DNA from: Candidatus Litorirhabdus singularis
Lineage (GTDB): Bacteria > Pseudomonadota > Gammaproteobacteria > Pseudomonadales > Halieaceae
NCBI RefSeq assembly: GCF_026262625.1
Contig: NZ_SHNN01000004.1
Span: forward strand, 186,001-250,000
Direction of reading: 5' to 3'
DNA length: 64,000 nt
Both the position numbers and the translations under genes were made by a program. Shown piece by piece: positions 1 to 8,999 of the stretch. The stretch's first letter is position 1, and each line of letters starts with the position of its first letter. The notes below the pieces were generated by a model. It ran no database searches. It was not told the origin of the DNA and worked only from the letters and a program-made list of their open reading frames with translations.

Positions 1-1437
1 GGTTTCCACATCAAGGTCGTTGGTGGGCTCATCCAGCAGCAGCACGTTGGCGCCTTGCTTGAGCAGTTTGGCCAGATGCAGTCGGTTGCGCTCGCCGCCG
101 GACAGATCCTTAACAAATTTCTGTTGGTCGGCGCCCTTGAAATTGAAACGCCCGGCATAGGAGCGCGAATTAACTTCGTAGTTGCCTATTTGGATGATGT
201 CTTGTTCGTCGGAAATTTCTTCCCACACGGTGCGCGAGCCATCCAGATCATCGCGACTCTGGTCAACGTAGGCCATTTGTACGGTCTCGCCAATGCGTAC
301 GGTGCCAGCGTCCGGAGTCTCGGCGCCGGTAAGAATCTTGAACAAGGTCGATTTACCCATACCGTTGGCGCCGATAATGCCCACCAGTGAACCTTTGGGC
401 ACATTGAAACTGACGTTTTCAAACAGCTGCCGATCGCCAAAAGACTTGGCGATATTGTCGACTTCAATCACCACATCGCCGAGCCTGGCGCCGGGCGGAA
501 TGTAAATCTCGTTAGTCTCGTTGCGGGACTGAAAGTCCTGTGACTGCAATTCGTCAAACCGCTGCAGACGCGCCTTGCTTTTGGCCTGACGGCCCTTGGG
601 GTTGGAGCGCACCCATTCCAGTTCTGACTTGATGGCTTTTTGGTGCGAGGCTTCCTGACGAGATTCTTGTTCCAGTCGGGCCTCTTTGGCGTTCAGCCAA
701 TCCGAGTAATTACCCTCATAGGGAATGCCGCGACCGCGGTCCAGTTCCAGAATCCAACCAGCGGCATTATCGAGGAAGTAGCGGTCGTGGGTAATGGCTA
801 CCACAGTGCCGGCAAAGTCGAGCAGAAAACGCTCCAGCCAGGCCACACTCTCAGCGTCCAGGTGGTTGGTCGGCTCGTCCAGCAGAATCATATCGGGGCT
901 GGAAAGCAACAGACGGCACAGAGCAACCCGTCGCAGTTCGCCGCCAGACAGGGTGCTGACATCCGCATCCCAGGGTGGCAGTCGCAGCGCGTCCGCGGCA
1001 ACCTCAAGGCGATGCTCCAGATTGTGGGCATCGGTGGCGGCAATGATGTCTTCCAGTTGTGCCTGACGTTTGGCCAGCGCATCGAAATCCGCATCGGGCT
1101 CGGCGTAATCCACATACACTTGCTCTAACGCTGCCATGGCATCAATCGCCTCTTGCACGCCTTCTTCCACATTGCCACGCACGTCCTTGGCAGGGTCAAG
1201 CTTGGGTTCCTGCGGCAGGTAACCCACCTTAATGCCCGGCTGGGGGCGCGCTTCGCCGAGGATGTCGGTATCCAGCCCCGCCATAATGCGCAACAGTGTC
1301 GACTTGCCCGAGCCGTTAAGGCCCAGTACGCCAATCTTGGCGCCGGGGAAGAAAGACAAAGAGATGTCTTGAAGAATAGTTTTGCGGGGTGGCACAACCT
1401 TGCCAACCCGGTTCATGGTGTATACGTATTGCGCCAT
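1..1437 (-). CDS. ettA: Energy-dependent translational throttle protein EttA, 3' end cut off by the window
   Basis: ABC-F ATPase that binds the ribosomal E site and gates the first steps of translation elongation according to the ATP/ADP ratio (family knowledge). The reading frame runs leftwards from ATG 1437 and is open to base 1, giving about 479 of the usual 550 or so residues, so the C-terminus is missing. The N-terminus reads MAQYVYTMNRVGKVVPP, typical of EttA. A first Walker A (GLNGSGKST) follows near residue 40, and the ABC signature LSGGE of the first cassette lies near base 950. The second cassette carries the DEPTNDLD Walker B at the window edge. It is a cytoplasmic two-cassette protein without membrane segments. 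It is divergent from glyA with 254 bases between them. The family assignment is firm. Confidence 0.93.
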   Translation of the reverse strand, partial: MAQYVYTMNRVGKVVPPRKTILQDISLSFFPGAKIGVLGLNGSGKSTLLRIMAGLDTDILGEARPQPGIKVGYLPQEPKLDPAKDVRGNVEEGVQEAIDAMAALEQVYVDYAEPDADFDALAKRQAQLEDIIAATDAHNLEHRLEVAADALRLPPWDADVSTLSGGELRRVALCRLLLSSPDMILLDEPTNHLDAESVAWLERFLLDFAGTVVAITHDRYFLDNAAGWILELDRGRGIPYEGNYSDWLNAKEARLEQESRQEASHQKAIKSELEWVRSNPKGRQAKSKARLQRFDELQSQDFQSRNETNEIYIPPGARLGDVVIEVDNIAKSFGDRQLFENVSFNVPKGSLVGIIGANGMGKSTLFKILTGAETPDAGTVRIGETVQMAYVDQSRDDLDGSRTVWEEISDEQDIIQIGNYEVNSRSYAGRFNFKGADQQKFVKDLSGGERNRLHLAKLLKQGANVLLLDEPTNDLDVET

Positions 1438-1615
1438 GGCTTGGGATTCTGCTGCTTACGGAGGAAGGGTGAATTGTACGCAAAACCTGCCCCCATAAGC
1501 TACTGCTGCTGGCCATACAGCGCCGCTGGCTGGCGCTCTGGGGGTGATTGCCAGCGCAGCGTGCAAGCGGTCCAGTATTCGTCGAGGAAAAACCATGCAA
1601 AAAGAGGGGCGAGAG

Positions 1616-1644
1616 TGGATAACTGCAGCCTAAATCGGTAGAAT
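1616..1644 (+). promoter_or_regulatory. Candidate sigma70 promoter of glyA
   Basis: A TAGAAT hexamer at 1639-1644 (5 of 6 to TATAAT) lies 17 bases after TGGATA at 1616-1621 (4 of 6 to TTGACA), about 50 bases before the glyA start. The spacing is ideal but the -35 is weak. This is read by eye only. The rest of the 1438-1691 gap shows only a short hairpin (1519-1537, 6-bp stem). Confidence 0.4.
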
Positions 1645-1691
1645 CGCCGCCTTATTTTTCCACTCTTTTCCATTACGCAGGGGCATAGCCG

Positions 1692-2954
1692 ATGTTTGAT
1701 AACAAGCAGTCAGTGGCAGATTTTGACCCGGAAATCTGGTCAGCGCTAAACGAAGAAGACCGCCGTCAGGAGGAGCATATCGAATTGATTGCCTCCGAAA
1801 ACTACACCAGTCCTATGGTCATGGCGGTGCAGGGCAGCAGCATGACCAATAAGTATGCTGAAGGTTACCCCGGCAAGCGCTACTACGGCGGCTGTGAATT
1901 TGTCGACAAGGCCGAGGAGCTGGCAATTGCTCGGGTCAAACAATTGTTCGGCGCCGACTATGCCAATGTCCAGCCTCACAGTGGTTCGCAGGCAAACTCC
2001 GCGGTATTTCTGGCCCTGTGTGAGCCCGGCGATACCGTGCTCGGTATGAGTCTGGCCGATGGTGGTCACCTTACCCACGGTGCTGCGCCCAGCTTCTCGG
2101 GCAAGGTTTACAATGCTATTCAGTACGGTTTGGATGCGGACACCGGAGAAGTAGATTACGCCCAGGTCGAGGCGCTGGCCAAAGAACATAAACCGAAAAT
2201 GATCATAGCTGGTTTTTCGGCTTATTCACGGGTTATGGACTGGAAGCGCTTTCGTGAAATCGCCGACATGGTAGGCGCCTGGTTGATGGTGGATATGGCG
2301 CACGTGGCTGGTTTGGTTGCCGCCGGCGAATACCCCAACCCGGTACCGTATGCCGACGTAGTGACATCCACGACGCACAAGACCCTGCGCGGACCGCGTG
2401 GCGGCATCATCCTCGCGCGTGAAAACGAAGCGCTGGCAAAGAAGTTCAACTCAGCAGTGTTCCCCGGTGGTCAGGGCGGTCCCTTGATGCATGTTATCGC
2501 GGCCAAGGCGGTCTCCTTCAAGGAAGCGCTGGAGCCTGAGTTCAAAACCTATCAGGCGCAAGTTGTGAAGAATGCCAGGGCAATGGCGGCAACGTTCCTT
2601 GAGCGTGGCATCAACATCGTCAGCGGCGGCACCGACAACCACCTGATGCTGGTGGATCTGATCGGCAAGCCTTACACCGGTAAAGACGCAGACGCGGCAT
2701 TGGGCGCAGCCAACATCACCGTTAACAAGAACGCGGTCCCCAACGATCCACGTTCACCCTTTGTCACCTCTGGATTACGCGTCGGAACCCCCGCCGTGAC
2801 CACTCGCGGTTTTGGTGAGGCGGATATCGTCGAGCTGACCGGTTGGATGTGTGATGTTCTGGAGTCGCTTGAGCAGGACAATTCAGAGCAGGTAATTGCC
2901 GAAGTGAAGGCAAAAGTGCTCGCTATCTGCGCTCGCTTCCCAGTTTACGGGTAA
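1692..2954 (+). CDS. glyA: Serine hydroxymethyltransferase
   Basis: PLP enzyme that converts serine and tetrahydrofolate into glycine and 5,10-methylene-THF, the main source of one-carbon units. The 420-residue length is that of bacterial GlyA. The N-terminal [10 protein letters not shown] motif is present, as are the PLP-contacting D201 and H204 in MVDMAHVAG and the Schiff-base lysine K230 in [14 protein letters not shown]. The ATG start follows GGGGCAT and a candidate promoter about 50 bases upstream. It heads the block leading to nrdR and the riboflavin genes, a neighbourhood conserved in gammaproteobacteria. Nothing is unusual, and no glycine or THF riboswitch-like structure was recognised upstream. 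Confidence 0.97.
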   Translation: MFDNKQSVADFDPEIWSALNEEDRRQEEHIELIASENYTSPMVMAVQGSSMTNKYAEGYPGKRYYGGCEFVDKAEELAIARVKQLFGADYANVQPHSGSQANSAVFLALCEPGDTVLGMSLADGGHLTHGAAPSFSGKVYNAIQYGLDADTGEVDYAQVEALAKEHKPKMIIAGFSAYSRVMDWKRFREIADMVGAWLMVDMAHVAGLVAAGEYPNPVPYADVVTSTTHKTLRGPRGGIILARENEALAKKFNSAVFPGGQGGPLMHVIAAKAVSFKEALEPEFKTYQAQVVKNARAMAATFLERGINIVSGGTDNHLMLVDLIGKPYTGKDADAALGAANITVNKNAVPNDPRSPFVTSGLRVGTPAVTTRGFGEADIVELTGWMCDVLESLEQDNSEQVIAEVKAKVLAICARFPVYG

Positions 2955-3031
2955 CCCAAACAGGGGACGGGTGGAGCATGAAAATATGTTACCATTCAAA
3001 CACTTATAGTAATTAGTGTGGCGACAAAGAC

Positions 3032-3514
3032 ATGCATTGCCCGTTTTGCTCGGCTGAAGATACCAAAGTTATAGACTCCCGCCTGGTGGCCGAAGGCGAT
3101 CAGGTGCGGCGTCGACGCGAGTGCCTGAGCTGCTCCGAGCGTTTCACCACCTATGAAACCGCCGAGCTGCTGATGCCCAAGTTGATCAAGAGCAATGGTA
3201 ATCGCGAGCCTTTCGATGAGGCCAAGCTCCGCGCCGGCATGTTGCGTGCGCTGGAACGGCGACCCGTGGGTGCCGAGGAAACCGAGGCCGCTATCAACAA
3301 TATCAAACACCAACTGCAGGCCACCGGTGAGCGCGAACTCAAGTCGCGTGTGGTTGGCGAGTTAGTGATGACCGCATTGCGCGAACTGGATGATGTGGCC
3401 TACGTGCGGTTTGCCTCGGTCTATCGTAGCTTTCAGGACCTCAGCGAATTTCAGGACGAAATTGAACGCCTGCGTACCGGGGCGCCAGACGCAGAGAACA
3501 CGCCGACGAGCTGA
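3032..3514 (+). CDS. nrdR: Transcriptional repressor NrdR
   Basis: ATP/dATP-sensing repressor of ribonucleotide reductase genes. The 160-residue protein has the N-terminal zinc ribbon with ligands C3, C6, C31 and C34, the basic run QVRRRREC that contacts DNA, and then the ATP-cone domain from about residue 48 to 140, as expected for the family (150-170 residues). It lies between glyA and ribD, the usual place in gammaproteobacteria. It is 77 bases from glyA and 20 from ribD, so it is probably the first gene of the riboflavin operon. No ribonucleotide reductase gene lies in the window. Confidence 0.96.
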   Translation: MHCPFCSAEDTKVIDSRLVAEGDQVRRRRECLSCSERFTTYETAELLMPKLIKSNGNREPFDEAKLRAGMLRALERRPVGAEETEAAINNIKHQLQATGERELKSRVVGELVMTALRELDDVAYVRFASVYRSFQDLSEFQDEIERLRTGAPDAENTPTS

Positions 3515-3534
3515 GGCTCGTTGCAAACCTTCCC

Positions 3535-4644
3535 ATGCTGACCAGTTTCGATTCCCAGATGATGGCGCGGGCCCTGCAACTCGCTGAGCTGGGGCGCTAT
3601 TCGACCCGTCCCAATCCCAGTGTGGGGTGCGTATTGGTCAGCCAGCAAAAGATAGTAGCTGAAGGCCGCACGCGTCCTGCCGGCGGTGACCACGCCGAAG
3701 TGGATGCTTTGCGTCAGTGCACAGACAACAAGGGTGTGCATGCGTATGTAACGCTGGAGCCCTGCAGTCATCAGGGTCGTACCGGCCCGTGTTCTCAGGC
3801 GCTCATTGAAGCCGGTGTGGCAGTGGTCTTTGTGGCCATGCGCGATCCCAATCCAGACGTGAGTGGCACTGGTATCGAGCAGTTGCGAGCGGCTGGTATC
3901 AGCGTTGTCGAGATGCCATTAGAAGCCGTAGCGCGGCCGATCAATGCAGGGTTTTTTCAGCGTATGGAAACCGGGCGACCGCGGGTGCGCCTTAAGATGG
4001 CCAGTAGCCTGGATGGTCGCACGGCTATGGCAAATGGCGAAAGCCAATGGATTACCGGCCCAGCCGCTAGAGCCGATGTGCAAAGGTGGCGCGCGCTTAG
4101 CGGTGCCATTGTCACCGGTGTGGGCACGGTATTACAGGATGATCCGGCACTAACCGTGCGCGAATCGGGCTACGATATTCCGCAGCAACCGCTGCGGGTG
4201 ATTGTCGATTCGAAGTTACGCACGCCGCTCCACAGCAAGATATTGCAGCAACAGGGCGTGACACTGATTGCCCACTGTAGTGAGGAACCCGGCACGGAGC
4301 TGGCCCGGCAGGGCGCGCAACTGCTGGGTTTGCCCGCCAACGATGGACGGGTGGACCTGCCAGCGTTGATGAGCGAATTAGCCCGGCGGCAGTGCAACGA
4401 CATTCTGGTAGAATGCGGTGCCGAACTGACGGGATCACTACTCGCAGCGCAGTGGGTAGATGAGATTTTGTTGTATATGGCACCGGCCCTTTTGGGTAGT
4501 GCGGCGCGGCCGCTGGCGCAATTGCCGTTTACGGCCATGGCGCAGAAGCTCGAGCTGGACATTGAAGATGTACGTCAGGTAGGCGCAGACCTGCGGTTAC
4601 AACTGCGGCCACGCTATCAGGTAACGGGAGCAACGGCGTCCTGA
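3535..4644 (+). CDS. ribD: Bifunctional pyrimidine deaminase/reductase RibD
   Basis: Catalyses the second and third steps of riboflavin synthesis: deamination of the pyrimidine from GTP cyclohydrolase II, then NADPH reduction of its ribosyl chain. The N-terminal cytidine-deaminase-like domain has the zinc ligands H53 in HAEV, and C77 and C86 in PCSHQGRTGPC. The C-terminal RibD reductase domain runs from about residue 150 to 360. The length of 369 is normal. ATG 3535 is chosen because MMARALQLAE follows, as in other RibD proteins. It sits 20 bases after nrdR and 29 before ribE, consistent with one transcript. No FMN riboswitch is visible in the short upstream gap. Confidence 0.96.
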   Translation: MLTSFDSQMMARALQLAELGRYSTRPNPSVGCVLVSQQKIVAEGRTRPAGGDHAEVDALRQCTDNKGVHAYVTLEPCSHQGRTGPCSQALIEAGVAVVFVAMRDPNPDVSGTGIEQLRAAGISVVEMPLEAVARPINAGFFQRMETGRPRVRLKMASSLDGRTAMANGESQWITGPAARADVQRWRALSGAIVTGVGTVLQDDPALTVRESGYDIPQQPLRVIVDSKLRTPLHSKILQQQGVTLIAHCSEEPGTELARQGAQLLGLPANDGRVDLPALMSELARRQCNDILVECGAELTGSLLAAQWVDEILLYMAPALLGSAARPLAQLPFTAMAQKLELDIEDVRQVGADLRLQLRPRYQVTGATAS

Positions 4645-4673
4645 CAGGGCGCGTTGAAAACACGGGAACAGCT

Positions 4674-5348
4674 ATGTTTACGGGAATTATTGAAGCGGTT
4701 GGAGAAATTGCAGCCATGCAGCCAAGCGGTGGCGATATGCGTTTGCGCATTCGTACCGGTAAGCTCGATCTTGGCGATGTCCAATTGGGCGATTCGATCT
4801 GCACTAGCGGAGTGTGTCTGACGGTGACCGAGCTGCCGGGCGACGGCTATTGGTGCGACGTTTCCAACGAAACCCTGGCCTTTTCTACGCTGGGTGGTCT
4901 GTCAGTAGGCAGCCACGTCAACCTGGAAAAATCCCTGACTCCGCAAAGCCGTCTCGGCGGACACATTGTCTCCGGTCACGTAGACGGTGTCGGTGAGGTG
5001 GTGTCGTTTGAGGAAGACGGCCGCTCGATTCGCTGGGTGCTGCGAGCACCGGATAATTTGGCGCGCTACATCGCTCATAAAGGATCAATATGCGTCGATG
5101 GCACGAGTCTCACGGTGAATGCTGTGCAAGGTGCAGAATTTGATCTCAACATTATTCCGCAGACCACGCAGGAAACCATATTTGGCCAGTATAAGGCGGG
5201 AACCCGAGTCAATCTTGAGGTGGACGTTATCGCCCGGTATCTGGAACGTTTGTTACAAGGTGAGCAGGCCGCCAATCCTGAAGCCAGCTCAATTACCGAA
5301 TCATTACTTGCAGAACATGGGTTTCTGCAGGGCAACGAAGGACATTAA
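4674..5348 (+). CDS. ribE: Riboflavin synthase, alpha subunit
   Basis: Dismutates two 6,7-dimethyl-8-ribityllumazine molecules into riboflavin and the pyrimidine substrate of RibH. The 224-residue protein begins with the invariant MFTGIIEAVG and shows the expected two homologous lumazine-binding barrels, the second starting near residue 98 after the GGHIVSGHVDG segment. A GGGAA ribosome site precedes the ATG. It is followed after two bases by the GTG start of the RibB/A-like gene, so translational coupling is likely. The C-terminus is about ten residues longer than the E. coli enzyme and has no recognisable motif. Confidence 0.96.
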   Translation: MFTGIIEAVGEIAAMQPSGGDMRLRIRTGKLDLGDVQLGDSICTSGVCLTVTELPGDGYWCDVSNETLAFSTLGGLSVGSHVNLEKSLTPQSRLGGHIVSGHVDGVGEVVSFEEDGRSIRWVLRAPDNLARYIAHKGSICVDGTSLTVNAVQGAEFDLNIIPQTTQETIFGQYKAGTRVNLEVDVIARYLERLLQGEQAANPEASSITESLLAEHGFLQGNEGH

Positions 5349-5350
5349 GC

Positions 5351-6478
5351 GTGCAACTCAATAGTGTTGAAGAAATCATCAGCGACATTCGCCAGGGCAA
5401 GATGGTGGTGCTGCTTGATGACGGTGAAGAAAAGGACCATAACGAAGGTGTGGTCATGATGGCGGCAGAGCATGTTGATGCCAGCCACGTTAACTTTATG
5501 GCACGTCAGGCCCGCGGTCTCGTCTGCTTGACGCTTACCGAAGAGCGCTGTCAGTTGCTGGGTTTGCCACCGATGGCCGATGATCCCAGCGGAGAGAAAT
5601 CCAACTTCACCGTGTCTATTGAAGCGCGGGAGGGTATCACCACCGGTATTTCAGCCGCAGATCGTGCCCGCACTATTCAGGCCGCTGTTGCTCCAACTAC
5701 CGTGGCAGAAGATATCGTTCAGCCCGGACATATCTTTCCACTGACTGCGGTTCCCGGTGGCGTGCTGACACGCGCTGGTCATACTGAAGCAGCATCAGAT
5801 TATGCGCGACTGGCGGGTTTACAGCCGGCCGCCATGATTACCGACGTGCTGACCGCCGATGGTGTGCTGGCCAATGGTAGCCAGCTGGCGGAGTTTGCGG
5901 CCAGTCACGACTTGAAAATTGGCTCTATTGCCGATTTGATTCATTTTCGCGTGGTCAGTGAACGCACCATTCGTCGCGTGCGGGAAGGCAGCGTCACCAC
6001 CGCCCACGGTGATTTTCGCATGGTAGCTTACCGCGAGCACAATACCGGTGATGTGCATCTGGCCCTGTATCAAGGTGATATCTTGGCCGCGGAGCCGACC
6101 CTGGTGAGAGTGCATTTACAGTCAGCCGTACGCGATATGGTGGCCGCGTCTACGCCGGGCCGTCCCAGCTGGAACATAGGTACCTGCCTGCAGCAGGTCA
6201 ATGCCGCTGGCAATGGCGTGGTGGTTTTGCTGGCGCGTCAGGAGAGCAACGACCAATTGTTGCAGAGTATTGATATTGCTTTTGGTAACGCCCCGTCGGA
6301 GGGTGTTGGCGGTGAAGCTCCCAATACCTACAATATGGTGGGTTTAGGCTCGCAGATTCTGCGCGATCTTGGCGTTGGAAAAATCCGTTTGATGGGTGCA
6401 CCAATCAAGTACAATGCGATTTCTGGTTTTGACCTGGAAGTTACCGAATACGTGAGTCCTGCGGGACTGGTAGATTAA
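5351..6478 (+). CDS. RibB-RibA-like fusion (RibBX type) with altered active-site motifs
   Basis: By position and overall similarity this is the 3,4-dihydroxy-2-butanone-4-phosphate synthase fused to a GTP cyclohydrolase II-like half (375 residues, GTG start). The C-terminal half (about 205-370) aligns with RibA but lacks the three zinc cysteines and the RQEGRGIGL loop, as in the known RibBX variant. Less expectedly, the N-terminal half departs from RibB. The acidic loop RENEGD reads DHNEGV (near residue 30), which replaces the usual magnesium-binding Glu with His. The catalytic Glu of the CEL region is Asp (TDVL). GHTEA and the FTVSIEA strand are kept. A canonical separate ribA lies at 9725, and no second ribB is in the window. 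The protein may be a diverged enzyme or a non-catalytic paralogue. Confidence 0.85.
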   Translation: MQLNSVEEIISDIRQGKMVVLLDDGEEKDHNEGVVMMAAEHVDASHVNFMARQARGLVCLTLTEERCQLLGLPPMADDPSGEKSNFTVSIEAREGITTGISAADRARTIQAAVAPTTVAEDIVQPGHIFPLTAVPGGVLTRAGHTEAASDYARLAGLQPAAMITDVLTADGVLANGSQLAEFAASHDLKIGSIADLIHFRVVSERTIRRVREGSVTTAHGDFRMVAYREHNTGDVHLALYQGDILAAEPTLVRVHLQSAVRDMVAASTPGRPSWNIGTCLQQVNAAGNGVVVLLARQESNDQLLQSIDIAFGNAPSEGVGGEAPNTYNMVGLGSQILRDLGVGKIRLMGAPIKYNAISGFDLEVTEYVSPAGLVD

Positions 6479-6528
6479 TATTGAGCAACGCGCCGGCTGC
6501 GACCGGGCGCTTCTATAAGGACTGAACT

Positions 6529-6999
6529 ATGAGTGACATTAAAACAATTGAAGGCAATTTGACCGCAGGCAGCGGCCGTTTTGCACTGGTAGTAGGCCGC
6601 TGGAACAGCTTTGTGGTGGAACACCTCAAGGACGGGGCTATTGATACGCTGCGTCGTCACGGCGTCAGCGACGAAAAAATCACCATTATTTATGCGCCGG
6701 GTGCATTTGAAATTCCACTGGTGTGCAGCAAAGCGGCCGCCTCTGGCAACTATGATGCGGTAATAGCACTGGGTGCGGTGATTCGCGGTGGTACTCCCCA
6801 CTTTGAATACGTGGCTGGTGAATGTGTGAAGGGACTGGCGTCGGTCATTGGCGAGCACAGTATCCCCGTTGCTTTCGGTGTGTTGACGGTGGACACCATC
6901 GAGCAGGCGATCGAGCGCTCTGGTACCAAGGCCGGTAACAAGGGTGAAGAAGCCGCATTGTCAGCGCTGGAAATGGTTAACCTGCTGGACCAGCTGTGA
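6529..6999 (+). CDS. ribH: 6,7-dimethyl-8-ribityllumazine synthase
   Basis: Condenses the RibD product with dihydroxybutanone phosphate to form lumazine, the substrate of riboflavin synthase. It normally assembles into pentamers or icosahedra. The 156-residue length is typical. It shows the substrate-loop segments PGAFEIPL and [12 protein letters not shown], the latter with the catalytic histidine. ATG 6529 is preceded by AAGGACTGAACT, a good ribosome site. Its stop overlaps the GTG start of nusB by four bases (GTGA), which indicates coupled translation. Confidence 0.97.
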   Translation: MSDIKTIEGNLTAGSGRFALVVGRWNSFVVEHLKDGAIDTLRRHGVSDEKITIIYAPGAFEIPLVCSKAAASGNYDAVIALGAVIRGGTPHFEYVAGECVKGLASVIGEHSIPVAFGVLTVDTIEQAIERSGTKAGNKGEEAALSALEMVNLLDQL

Positions 7000-7475
7000 G
7001 TGCACCGTCCAAACCCAACCTGATGGCGGCGCGACGTCACCGCGCCCGGCATTACGCGATGCAGGCCTTGTACCAATGGCATATGGCCAACGCTTCTGTC
7101 ACTGACATTGAGGCAGAGTTTCGCGAAGAGTACGACTTTGACAAGGTTGACGGTGAATACTTTCATACCCTGTTGAGTGAGATTCCGCGTCATATCGATG
7201 AGCTGGATGAACTGTATGCACCGTTTCTCGTCGAGCGCAGCCTGGCGGAGCTGGGTGCGGTGGAGTGTGCTCTGCTGCGGATTGGCACCTTCGAGCTGCG
7301 CGATCGTATCGATGTGCCCTACCGGGTTGTCATTAACGAAGCCGTGGGTCTGGCCAAAAAATTCGGTGCGGCTGACAGTCACAAATTTGTCAACGGTGTG
7401 CTGGACAAGACCGCGCGCCAGTTGCGAGTGCCGGAAGTGGCGGAGTTTGATGCCTCGCGACGTGCGCCGGGCTAA
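6996..7475 (+). CDS. nusB: Transcription antitermination factor NusB
   Basis: Binds boxA RNA with ribosomal protein S10 during rRNA antitermination. The 159-residue, largely helical protein begins with an arginine/histidine-rich segment ([17 protein letters not shown]) characteristic of NusB and ends with the conserved KFVNGVLDK region. The GTG start overlaps the ribH stop. Linkage ribH-nusB-thiL is common in proteobacteria. About 15 residues after the conserved core are unremarkable. Confidence 0.96.
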   Translation: MSAPSKPNLMAARRHRARHYAMQALYQWHMANASVTDIEAEFREEYDFDKVDGEYFHTLLSEIPRHIDELDELYAPFLVERSLAELGAVECALLRIGTFELRDRIDVPYRVVINEAVGLAKKFGAADSHKFVNGVLDKTARQLRVPEVAEFDASRRAPG

Positions 7476-7535
7476 CGCAATGCGCGTTGGCCACCAGCGG
7501 TTGCTGAGCGCGTCAAGCGCGTTCCGAACCTGCTC

Positions 7536-8981
7536 ATGAACACAGAGTTCTCCTTGATCGATACCTGGTTTGCACCGCTGTCCGATGCTATAGGAGATGA
7601 TTGTGCCCTCCTGGACTTGGCTCCGGGCCAGCGCCTGGCGACATCCACCGATACTCTTGTAGCCGGTGTCCACTTTCCGCCTGATGCGAGCGCGGAGCAA
7701 ATCAGTTATCGCGCGGTGGTTACTGCGCTAAGCGATCTTGCGGCCGCCGGGGCTGAACCCTTGGCGATCGCGGTGGCGTTGACGTTGCCAGCCCCAGAGT
7801 CAGTTTGGCTGGAGGGGTTTGCCGCCGGGCTTAAAGATGCATTGCAGAGTCAGGGTGTACGTTTGCTGGGAGGAGATACTACCAGCGGACCGCTCACCGT
7901 AACGGTGCAGGTGTTTGGTGCATTGCCCCAAGGTCAGGGCCTGCAGCGTTCGGGAGCGTGCGCCGGTGACGGGGTATACCTGTCCGGCTGTACCGGTGAT
8001 GCCGCAGCGGCGTTGACGGTTATGCGCGGCGACTGGCAGGGAGCCCCTGAACACGCAGATTATCTGCGGCAATGTTTTTATAGGCCGCAGCCGCGTCTGC
8101 AGTTGGGTCAGCAACTGCTGGGTATTGCCTCCAGCGCCATTGATGTTTCTGACGGCGTGGTCGCCGACGCTGGACATATTTGCCGAGCCAGCGGTGTTGG
8201 AATGCAGCTGCAAGAATCTGCGCTCCCGTTATCAACCGCGCTTGAGTCGCTGGCGGACGTTACCGCAGCACAAATACTGGCGCTGACGGGCGGAGATGAC
8301 TACCAACTGCTGTTTACCGTAGCGGCGGACAGGGAAAGTCAGGTGCCAGAAGGCTGTACTCGTATTGGTGAAGTTATTGCCGGTGCCGGCGTTAGCTGTG
8401 GTCTGGAACTGCCCAGCGGAGGTTATGAGCATTTCGCCGCGGCGCCGCCGCGGCCAGTTGACGATCCGAATGTCAGTTGTGAGGTCGCTACGGATGCTGA
8501 CACCGAAGACGGCCTGCCATTGACCGGTGTGTTCGGCTCCTGGAGCCAGTTTGTGGCATTTGGCTTTGGCAGTGGGCTTGCATCCAAGGCGCCTGGAACG
8601 GCAGGCACTGCGCTGGCGGTGCCCTTGTATCTGCTGCTGGCCCCGCTGGATCTGTTCGCCTATAGCGTGTTTATAGTCGCTGCGGCTATCTTCGGTATCT
8701 GGGTCTGTGACGTAGCCAGCCGCGAACTTGATGTGCACGATCATCCCGGCATCGTCTGGGATGAATTCGTGGGTTTCTGGATTGCGATGTGGGCGTTGCC
8801 CGCTGACTGGCCTTGGTTGTTGGCGGCGTTTGTCGTGTTTCGCTTTTTCGATATTCTCAAACCGTGGCCGATTAGCTGGTGTGATCGGCGCGTGCACGGC
8901 GGGCTCGGTATTATGCTCGACGATATCGTTGCTGGTGTGTTTACCTGCGCCTTGCTGCACGTTGTGATACTGGTTTCCTGA
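7536..8981 (+). CDS. thiL-pgpA: Fused thiamine-monophosphate kinase / phosphatidylglycerophosphatase A
   Basis: One 481-residue frame carries two enzymes that are normally encoded by neighbouring genes. Residues 1-300 are ThiL, which makes thiamine diphosphate from the monophosphate. Visible motifs are GDDCALL, STDTLVAGVHF, GGDTTSG, DVSDG and TGGDDYQLLF. Residues 301-333 form a Pro/Asp-rich linker. Residues 334-481 are PgpA, the membrane phosphatase that completes phosphatidylglycerol synthesis, with GFGSGLASKAPGTAGT, the acidic VWDEFVG site (D409, E410) and several hydrophobic helices. No stop codon or frameshift separates them, and both halves look intact. The fusion should tether ThiL to the inner membrane. 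Order nusB-thiL-pgpA is the normal unfused arrangement. Confidence 0.93.
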   Translation: MNTEFSLIDTWFAPLSDAIGDDCALLDLAPGQRLATSTDTLVAGVHFPPDASAEQISYRAVVTALSDLAAAGAEPLAIAVALTLPAPESVWLEGFAAGLKDALQSQGVRLLGGDTTSGPLTVTVQVFGALPQGQGLQRSGACAGDGVYLSGCTGDAAAALTVMRGDWQGAPEHADYLRQCFYRPQPRLQLGQQLLGIASSAIDVSDGVVADAGHICRASGVGMQLQESALPLSTALESLADVTAAQILALTGGDDYQLLFTVAADRESQVPEGCTRIGEVIAGAGVSCGLELPSGGYEHFAAAPPRPVDDPNVSCEVATDADTEDGLPLTGVFGSWSQFVAFGFGSGLASKAPGTAGTALAVPLYLLLAPLDLFAYSVFIVAAAIFGIWVCDVASRELDVHDHPGIVWDEFVGFWIAMWALPADWPWLLAAFVVFRFFDILKPWPISWCDRRVHGGLGIMLDDIVAGVFTCALLHVVILVS

Positions 8982-8999
8982 GCTGTTTCCCTCTAATCT

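Noticed and set aside
3515-3534. Search for an FMN riboswitch ahead of the riboflavin genes
   Set aside because: The gaps before ribD, ribE, the RibB/A-like gene and ribA are too short or lack the conserved RFN sequence blocks.
6750-7700. Minus-strand open frame of 316 codons under ribH/nusB/thiL
   Set aside because: It spans three clear plus-strand genes and has no domain; an overlapping-frame artefact.
8232-8960. Minus-strand open frame of 242 codons under thiL-pgpA
   Set aside because: Antisense to a well-supported fusion gene, no motif.
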